Below are positions 1-5,000 of a DNA stretch of 5,659 nucleotides, piece by piece. Made by a program: the position numbers and the translations under genes. The notes under the pieces were generated by a model that saw nothing but the letters and a program-made list of their open reading frames with translations, was not told the DNA's origin and ran no database searches. Within the stretch, counting starts at the first letter, position 1, and every line of letters begins with the position of its first letter. The stretch comes from JANRKG01 sp033763635. GTDB lineage: Bacteria > Cyanobacteriota > Cyanobacteriia > GCF-001939115. The DNA lies in contig JANRKG010000350.1 of assembly GCA_033763635.1 (NCBI GenBank), forward strand, positions 1-5,659, written 5' to 3'.

Positions 1-1085
1 GACTTTCCATATCGTTTCTGCCATCCTTTGACGGACACTTGTTCCGTTTTGATTTGGTTACCATGCCGTAGAATCTCATTCACCAGTTTACGGTTTTGAG
101 ATTTGGCATAGGCAGCTTTACGTCGCTCTAGTTCCCGTTTCTTCTGGGCCGCTTTCAGGTAGGTTTTAGACTTATTCCACTTACGGGCACCCTTCTTAAC
201 CTTGCCCTTTTTCTTGACCGTTTTACGGCCTCTCCGTGCTTCAAAATCAGGCTCATAATTGTCAGGATTGGCAACCCGTTGAGACCTCTGCATCTGACGT
301 TGTAATGTCTTGATTTCTCGTTCAAAGGTTGGGACATTTTCTGCAAAGGGCAGTAACCCTGCTTGGTTGTCCCCGACAAATGCCACATTACTAACGTTTA
401 GATCTAGCCCAATTAGCCCCTTTGCAACTATGTTCTTATCTTTTTGAAACGGTTGTCCTTCTAAAACGAGTTGGACAAACCAACGGCGCTTACCATTAAG
501 TTCTCGTTTTAGGATGCGACAATATTTAACCTTGCTGGATAACCCATGCTTATGCACCGGATTTTCCCAGTCGATGATTGGTTCTAATGCAAATCCTTTC
601 CCCCACAGCAATTGATTGTTAACCCATCTGAGAGGATGGGTGTTTCCTTTCCCTTCAATTGAATTGAAGCGGTTCGGGACTTTGAATCGCACCCGTCTTG
701 CTTTGCCAAACAATACACGTTCAGCCGCTTTGAAGGCACGAGTTGCTAACGTTTGCACCGAATTGCTATCAAGCTTTTGGGCAATCCAAACAGAACGATT
801 TGCGGTTAACGTTGCGAATGCCTGTAATTCATAATCGCTAAACCGATAAATCTTGCGGGCATCCGTAAACGCTTCTGAACGTTGTTTTGATTTGAGTGGA
901 AGCTGTTTTGCTGCTTTGTATTCCGCAGAACTGCGAAGCTGGTTCATTCGTTTGACTGCTTCATCCAAACAGGCATTGTAAAGTTGCCGTCCTGATTGAA
1001 AGCGGCTACCAAGTTCAGAATCTACCTGAGAGTCTACAACTAACGCCAATTCCAAAATGAACGATGGAGTTTTGCTTCGGGGCAC
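1..1085 (-). CDS. tnpB: TnpB, RNA-guided RuvC-like endonuclease of an IS200/IS605 element (partial, C-terminus outside window)
   Basis: The minus-strand frame is open from a GTG at 1083-1085 to the left edge, giving 361 codons. The GTG is chosen because a near-perfect Shine-Dalgarno (AGGAGGTGA, 1093-1101) precedes it by seven bases; the first in-frame ATG is codon 47, too far inside. The N-terminal half has the family's helical and beta-barrel pattern (QLYNACLDEA, FKVPNRF, KYCRILKREL). RuvC-I is visible at GLIGLDLN, with catalytic Asp at residue 228. RuvC-II is at IKTEQVSVKGWQKRYGKS, with Glu at 348. Between them lies a long Lys/Arg-rich stretch (about 283-330), making this gap about 120 residues, against about 87 in ISDra2 TnpB. 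The third RuvC Asp and the zinc finger are off-window. In the family, TnpB is guided by an omega-RNA from the element's far end and cuts matching DNA, which favours element retention. No frameshift or internal stop is seen. Intactness beyond codon 361 is unknown. Confidence 0.93.
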   Translation of the reverse strand, partial: MPRSKTPSFILELALVVDSQVDSELGSRFQSGRQLYNACLDEAVKRMNQLRSSAEYKAAKQLPLKSKQRSEAFTDARKIYRFSDYELQAFATLTANRSVWIAQKLDSNSVQTLATRAFKAAERVLFGKARRVRFKVPNRFNSIEGKGNTHPLRWVNNQLLWGKGFALEPIIDWENPVHKHGLSSKVKYCRILKRELNGKRRWFVQLVLEGQPFQKDKNIVAKGLIGLDLNVSNVAFVGDNQAGLLPFAENVPTFEREIKTLQRQMQRSQRVANPDNYEPDFEARRGRKTVKKKGKVKKGARKWNKSKTYLKAAQKKRELERRKAAYAKSQNRKLVNEILRHGNQIKTEQVSVKGWQKRYGK

Positions 1086-1092
1086 TGCGATA

Positions 1093-1110
1093 TCACCTCC
1101 TCAGTTGAGG
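1093..1110 (-). promoter_or_regulatory. tnpB Shine-Dalgarno overlapped by a small palindrome
   Basis: On the minus strand AGGAGGTGA (1093-1101) is an almost complete anti-16S match, seven bases before the GTG start of tnpB, and it decides that start. Its 5' part (GAGG) is also the 3' arm of the palindrome CCTCAACTGAGG (1099-1110). In RNA this could fold as a 4-bp stem with an AACU loop. Because the palindrome is symmetric, the plus strand also carries GAGGG (1107-1111), four bases before a TTG at 1116, an alternative tnpA start. The sequence match is direct; any effect on translation is inference, and a 4-bp stem is weak. Confidence 0.65.
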
Positions 1111-1130
1111 GTTACTTGAATAGCTACATT

Positions 1131-1136
1131 TACAAT
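1131..1136 (+). promoter_or_regulatory. Candidate -10 box for tnpA
   Basis: TACAAT matches the bacterial -10 consensus at five of six positions. It lies about 50 bases before the ATG at 1182, so transcription would start near 1143. That would exclude the TTG at 1116 as the translation start. The best -35-like element is TTGAGG (1105-1110), but the 20-base spacer is longer than ideal, so support is modest. Confidence 0.35.
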
Positions 1137-1146
1137 GTTAGGGTTT

Positions 1147-1174
1147 TGGTTGATGGAAATCAATCTATCAACCA
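1147..1174 (+). promoter_or_regulatory. Inverted repeat in the tnpA leader
   Basis: TGGTTGAT (1147-1154) and ATCAACCA (1167-1174) are perfect 8-base complements separated by 12 bases that contain GGAAAT. The structure ends seven bases before the tnpA ATG, and no conventional Shine-Dalgarno lies between them. Leader hairpins that limit transposase translation are known for IS200, so a similar role is plausible but not shown. It could also be a protein-binding site in the divergent control region. Confidence 0.45.
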
Positions 1175-1181
1175 TAAAACA

Positions 1182-1592
1182 ATGAGAAAAGATTCATTTG
1201 GTTACAGGCACAATAACCACTCTGTTGGGCTTGTTACCGTTCATTTGGTATGGATTCCCAAGCGTCGAAAACCTGTTCTTGTCGGTGATATTAGGCAACG
1301 GTTGGCAGAGATTCTAGAATCAGTTGCAGCTGATAGAGACTGGATTATCAAGGCTAAAGAGATAGCACCGGACCATGTTCATATTCTGGTGGAGTATGAC
1401 GAACAAACGCCTGTTTGTGAAGTTGTTAGAGCCTTTAAGGGACGTAGTTCTAAGTTACTGCGTGATGAGTTCCCAGTCCTTAAGAAACTACCTTCGCTCT
1501 GGACTCGTAGCTACTTTTACGATTCATCAGGTAGGGTGACAACGGCTAAAGTTATGTCATATATCAATGACCCTCATCACATACGACATTAA
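1182..1592 (+). CDS. tnpA: TnpA, IS200/IS605-family Y1 HUH transposase
   Basis: Encodes 136 residues from the ATG at 1182, close to the usual 130-155 for single-domain Y1 transposases. Such enzymes act as dimers on single-stranded DNA: they cut next to subterminal hairpins and excise and insert the element through a 5'-phosphotyrosine intermediate. Visible landmarks are the N-terminal strand VTVHLVWIPKRRKPVL, the HUH motif in PDHVHILVEY (His65 and His67), and the C-terminal helix AKVMSYINDP with the likely catalytic Tyr127. This spacing is almost identical to IS608 TnpA (His64, His66, Tyr127). The frame is open back to a TTG at 1116 (158 residues), which has GAGGG four bases upstream. The ATG is preferred because the extra 22 residues do not resemble the family and the candidate -10 box lies downstream of the TTG. 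However, the ATG lacks a good ribosome binding site. tnpB is divergent with 96 bases between starts, the IS605 layout. No damage is seen, so the gene could be active. Confidence 0.93.
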   Translation: MRKDSFGYRHNNHSVGLVTVHLVWIPKRRKPVLVGDIRQRLAEILESVAADRDWIIKAKEIAPDHVHILVEYDEQTPVCEVVRAFKGRSSKLLRDEFPVLKKLPSLWTRSYFYDSSGRVTTAKVMSYINDPHHIRH

Positions 1593-1601
1593 GGAATCAC
1601 G

Positions 1602-1615
1602 GCGGCTAAAGCCGC
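1602..1615. repeat. Subterminal hairpin 1 of the IS end
   Basis: GCGGCT (1602-1607) and AGCCGC (1610-1615) form a perfect 6-bp GC-rich stem around AA, nine bases after the tnpA stop. Palindromes of this look are common at cyanobacterial IS200/IS605 ends and in REP-like repeats. The following sequence has only TTTT after an interrupted run, so it is a poor intrinsic terminator, though it may still slow read-through from tnpA. Confidence 0.55.
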
Positions 1616-1630
1616 TTGTTGGGTTTTCCA

Positions 1631-1651
1631 CCCTGGTCTAAAGACGCAGGG
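1631..1651. repeat. Subterminal hairpin 2 of the IS end, with a bulged base
   Basis: CCCTG (1631-1635) plus GTCT (1636-1639) pair with AGAC (1642-1645) and CAGGG (1647-1651). The result is a 9-bp stem interrupted only by an unpaired G at 1646, with AA at the tip. An imperfect hairpin with an extruded base is the structure Y1 transposases bind near each end. An outer 5-bp complement (1621-1625 with 1657-1661) could extend the fold. This is the best candidate for the TnpA recognition hairpin at the tnpA-side end. Confidence 0.6.
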
Positions 1652-1762
1652 CTGCCAACCCTATCCCTTATTCCTCGTGCTCGTTAGGCAGACAATAATC
1701 GAACGGCTGGAAGAACCCTAACTACAGCATTCATAGACAGAAATTAAAGACAATGCACCTTG

Positions 1763-1768
1763 TATAAA
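1763..1768 (+). promoter_or_regulatory. Weak candidate -10 box upstream of the large gene
   Basis: TATAAA within TGTATAAAAT is a good -10-like hexamer with TG directly before it. No convincing -35 hexamer sits 16-18 bases upstream. If used, it would give a leader of about 250 bases before the ATG at 2023. Read-through from tnpA, which points the same way, is an alternative source of transcription. Confidence 0.2.
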
Positions 1769-1797
1769 ATCGGGCCGACAACTACCTATTTGAATCC

Positions 1798-1896
1798 ATG
1801 AGCACTCTGGAATAATTTATCCAAAAACTCTTCAGCCAATTAGCCAAACTGCTTCTGGGCATGAAACCTGATGCACCATGGGTAAACTCCGTCTGA
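1798..1896 (+). pseudogene. Possible short gene relic (interrupted small frame)
   Basis: An ATG at 1798 reads MSTLE, then a TAA at 1813-1815. The same frame then stays open for 26 codons (FIQKLFSQLAK, then LLLGMKPDAPWVNSV) to a TGA at 1894. The composition is protein-like, with an amphipathic helix pattern, and a single base change would make one 32-residue frame. I recognise no family. It may be a decayed fragment of a neighbour or a chance frame in non-coding DNA. Confidence 0.15.
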
Positions 1897-1934
1897 ATCC
1901 TTAGCCGATCGAACTGAAACCTGTGATTGAAAAC

Positions 1935-1942
1935 GCGATCGC
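1935..1942. repeat. HIP1 octamer
   Basis: A perfect GCGATCGC, the highly iterated palindrome of many cyanobacterial genomes. It supports the taxonomic placement; its function is not settled. Confidence 0.85.
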
Positions 1943-1982
1943 CACCGTAGGGTAAGTACTTTAAATTTTTTACGTAAATTCC

Positions 1983-2018
1983 TCATGCCAAGGGTGATTT
2001 TTATCATGCCTGGGGCAT
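1983..2018 (+). promoter_or_regulatory. TCATGCC repeat pair and small hairpin before the ATG of the large gene
   Basis: TCATGCC occurs at 1983-1989 and 2004-2010, exactly 21 bases apart, or two helical turns. The second copy forms a 5-bp hairpin with GGCAT (2014-2018) over a TGG loop. The GGGG at 2012-2015, seven bases before the ATG at 2023, is the only Shine-Dalgarno-like stretch and is partly buried in this hairpin. The spacing suits a dimeric regulator or a translational control element, but the repeats are short and chance is possible. Confidence 0.3.
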
Positions 2019-2022
2019 ACTA

Positions 2023-5000
2023 ATGTCTGTCTCACCTCAACTTGCTGAGTTAGCCATGAAATTCCCCAACAGTGTGCTTTTTGTTGATGCTAATGTCCCT
2101 AATTATGAGGATTTAATTCAGAATATTGACTCTGAGACACAAGTTGTAATTTTGGATGCCAATCGGGATGGAATTGAGCAGATTACAGAAGCGTTAAGGG
2201 AATTGCAAGAGGTTAAAAGCCTACAAATTCTCTCCCATGGTAATGAGGGACAACTATCGCTGGGAAACACTCTCCTGAATACGGAAACCCTGCCCCTGTA
2301 CCAGACTCAGTTGAAATCATGGCGGGATGCATTAGCCGAGCATGCAGATATTTTGTTGTTTGGTTGTAATGTTGCGGCAGGGTCGGGGCAGGCTTTTGTG
2401 CAACAGCTTAGCGAAATGATAGGGGTAGATGTTGCGGCCTCAGATGATTTAACAGGCAGTGCGGCAGCCGGGGGAGATTGGGATCTGGAAGTCACAACTG
2501 GGGAAATTGACACTGCCAGTGTCCTGAATTCACAGCAAACTCAACTCTATGATTCCGTTTTGGCAACCTATCGGGTGACAACCACCAGTCCAACGGGCAG
2601 TGGTTCGATCAGTGAAGCCATCAATAACGCTGCCAATCAATTTGGGATGGATGTCATTGATCTGCGAGGTATCTCAGGCAGAATTCTCCTTGAATCTCCT
2701 TTACCGACGCTAGGAAGTGGGAATGACCTGATCTTTATTGGGAATAACGATACCATCATTGATGGACAATTTAGCAGCCAAATCCTATCAATTAATAATG
2801 CGACTGCTCTGTTTGAAGGAATTACCTTTGCCAATGGGCTTGCCAGAGGTGGAGATGGCAGAAGCGGTGCTGGGGGCGGATTAGGGGCCGGAGGGGCGCT
2901 TTTTATCAATAATGGACAGGTGATGGTTCAGAATGTCACCTTTAGCAATAATCAGGCAGTTGGAGGTAACTCTTTTCAGAGAGATGCCCAGGGGCGTGAA
3001 GTCAGAGGGGGACAGACTCGTATTGGCTCGCTCAATGGTCAAAGTGGAGGGGTCGGAGGCAGGTTCAATACAACGGGGAGCTTTCAATTCAGTGGCGGCA
3101 CGGCTGGCACTGGCGGCATTGGTGCGGGCAGCAAAGGGGGATCGGGGGGGGACGGTGACTTTGGTGGGGGCGGCGGCAGCGGCGGTGGCGGTGGGGGGGA
3201 CGATGACTACGGCAATGGTGGTAACGGCGGACGTGGCGGATTTGGTGCAGGCGGCGGCGGCGGCGGCGGCGGCGGTCAAGATTTTGATCGTCCCAGCATA
3301 CGGGGTAACGATCTCCCGGAGCATGGGGCAGGGGGCAGTGGTGGCAGTGGTGGCACCTACGGTGGGGCAGGCCAAGGAGGAGGAGATGGCTTCTTATCTG
3401 ATATTACCTTTGGCACCGGAGGTAACGGAGGGCAAGTCGGTCGGGGTGGGGGTGGGGCCGGATTAGGGGGCGCTATCTTTGCCCGACTGGGATCTGGCCT
3501 GACTATCTTAAACAGTAACTTCACTGGAAATAGCGTACAAGGCGGAGTTGGATTTCAACCAGGTTTAGCATACGGCTTTGGCGTGGCAGTTCAAACGGAT
3601 AGCGGAACGATCGACCTGGGTAATGGAAACGCGAATACGGAAATCTACCGTAACGGCACCCGTCTTTCCATGACGTTACCCATTATTAGCATCGAAGCGG
3701 TTGAAGCATCGGAAACCAAGAAGAGTGCCAGATTCAAATTTAATGTAAATGGCAGCTTACCCGCGTCCGGGATTGATGTTTACTACTTCGTCAGTAGAAC
3801 CAGTGGCGCAGTAGAGGGCAGGGATTTTTCCCGTAGTTCCGGGAAAGTGCCTTTAACGGCTTCAGGGCAGGTAATTGACCTGGTTAATATTGCTGATGAC
3901 CTGGATATTGACCCGGGTGAAACCCTGACAGTCCGCTTAATGTCTGGACCAGAGTATCGGAGGGATGAGTCCCAGAGTGAGGCGACCGTTACGATCGAGG
4001 ACAATGAACCGCAGATCAGTATTCGAAATGCAAAAACAGGGGCTGAAGGTGGGGCCGCAGGTGGATTTGAACTTGTCTTAGATCGTCCGGTTTCTCAGAA
4101 AGTCACGGTGCAATTTAACGTGACCTCTATTTCAGGAGATGCCCAGCCTAATGACTACACTTTCTCCGGTACTTTTGATGTGGAGCCAGGGCAATCGGAG
4201 ATTATTCAAGTTCCCTTCCCTGTTGTGGATGACGATCGCTATGAGGGGGATGAAAAGGTCAGAATCTCCCTGGCTGGAGGGATCGGTTATACGATCAATC
4301 CCAGCCAGCGAGATGTTGAAATTCTGCTGCAAGATGATGAGCCTCGCATTAGCCTGGAAAAACTGACAGATGGATCGGAGGATAAGGGCAAGAATGCGGA
4401 ATTTAAGTTAGTGTTCGATCGTGTCAAAAACGCAAAAGAATTTACGCTCAGATTCAATTTACCGGATGCCATCACAAAACCCAGGAGCGACCTGAACGAA
4501 TATCTCAAACGAACGGGTTCTGAAACCTTCAGAGGAGATTACCCGGATACGCCCAAAGGGAGCGATTATCTGATCTACTGGCGGTATGTAGATCACAGTA
4601 ATAATAAGCAATATCTCACAGGCAATACACTGGTTGTCAAATCTAAAGATGGGCAGGGCGATAAAGCGATTGTGATTGGGGTTGAACCCATTGATGATGA
4701 TGTTGCAGAGAACAATGAAACAGTCACGATTGAGCTAGCAGTAACGGGCAACAATGATCAGGGTTATCAGGTGAATCTCGATCGGAAGTCTGCGGTTGCG
4801 ACGATCGTAGACAACGAACCTACCCTGGAACTGGTTGCAGTTAGAGAGGCTCAGGAATACGGAAAATTACTGCCTGGTGATGACTCTGACCTGATCGGCT
4901 ATGTTGAATTAAAGTTAGATCGACCGATTTTTTCACCCTTAGGCTTGTGGGTAAAATACACCATCACGGCTGGATCAAACGTCATCCAGGGGGTTGATTA

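Larger units (their letters stand above)
1..1661. mobile_element. IS200/IS605-family insertion sequence, IS605-type divergent tnpA/tnpB (left part outside window)
   Basis: Divergent tnpA (Y1 HUH) and tnpB (RuvC) genes around a 96-base control region define the IS605 group. The end next to tnpA should lie just after the two hairpins at 1602-1615 and 1631-1651. I place it provisionally at 1661 where an outer complement (GGGTT 1621-1625 with AACCC 1657-1661) closes. These elements have no terminal inverted repeats or target duplication, so the exact junction cannot be read from one copy and could be some tens of bases further right. The end downstream of tnpB, where the omega-RNA is encoded, is not in the window. 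Confidence 0.85.
1662..2022. other. Intergenic region between the IS element and the large surface-protein gene
   Basis: About 360 bases with no convincing gene on either strand. Contents, left to right: the flank of the IS element, an AT-rich candidate -10 box (1763-1768), a short interrupted reading frame (1798-1896), a HIP1 octamer (1935-1942), an AT-rich stretch (about 1960-1980), and a cluster of TCATGCC repeats with a small hairpin just before the ATG at 2023. No tRNA, CRISPR repeat or clear terminator was seen. Confidence 0.6.
2848..3474 (+). repeat. Glycine-rich low-complexity segment
   Basis: Residues about 276-484 of the large protein are dominated by glycine with Ser, Asp, Asn and Ala. 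They include nine consecutive glycines (410-418) and short units such as GGSGGSGG. Strand-like beta-helix sequence flanks it on both sides (ALFINNGQVMVQNVTF before, GAIFARLGSGLTILNSNF after), so it looks like a loop insertion expanded within the helix. The DNA is very GC-rich here, so long open frames appear on other frames of both strands. Confidence 0.8.

Noticed and set aside
155..388. 77-codon minus-strand open frame
   Set aside because: Lies within tnpB in a different frame; the tnpB frame carries recognisable RuvC motifs across this interval.
616..834. 72-codon plus-strand open frame opposite tnpB
   Set aside because: Antisense shadow of tnpB with no recognisable features.
1116..1181. 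TTG-initiated N-terminal extension of tnpA
   Set aside because: Adds 22 residues without family likeness and begins upstream of the candidate -10 box. Kept only as an alternative because a GAGGG precedes it.
1602..1630. Intrinsic terminator for tnpA
   Set aside because: The stem is good, but the following bases are TTGTTGGGTTTT, not a continuous U-tract. A subterminal transposon hairpin explains it better.
3144..3280. Sequencing frameshift in the G-rich region
   Set aside because: The reading frame is continuous before and after, and matches beta-helix sequence on both sides, so the tract lengths given are consistent with an intact gene.
2881..3375. 164-codon minus-strand open frame rich in Ala and Thr
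   Set aside because: It is the reverse complement of the glycine-rich coding segment; GC-rich codons remove stops. It has no family likeness, and the plus-strand frame clearly continues through it.
2933..3466. 177-codon plus-strand open frame in another frame
   Set aside because: Shadow of the glycine-rich segment: repetitive Val/Ala composition, no ribosome binding site, and overlaps the continuous frame from 2023.
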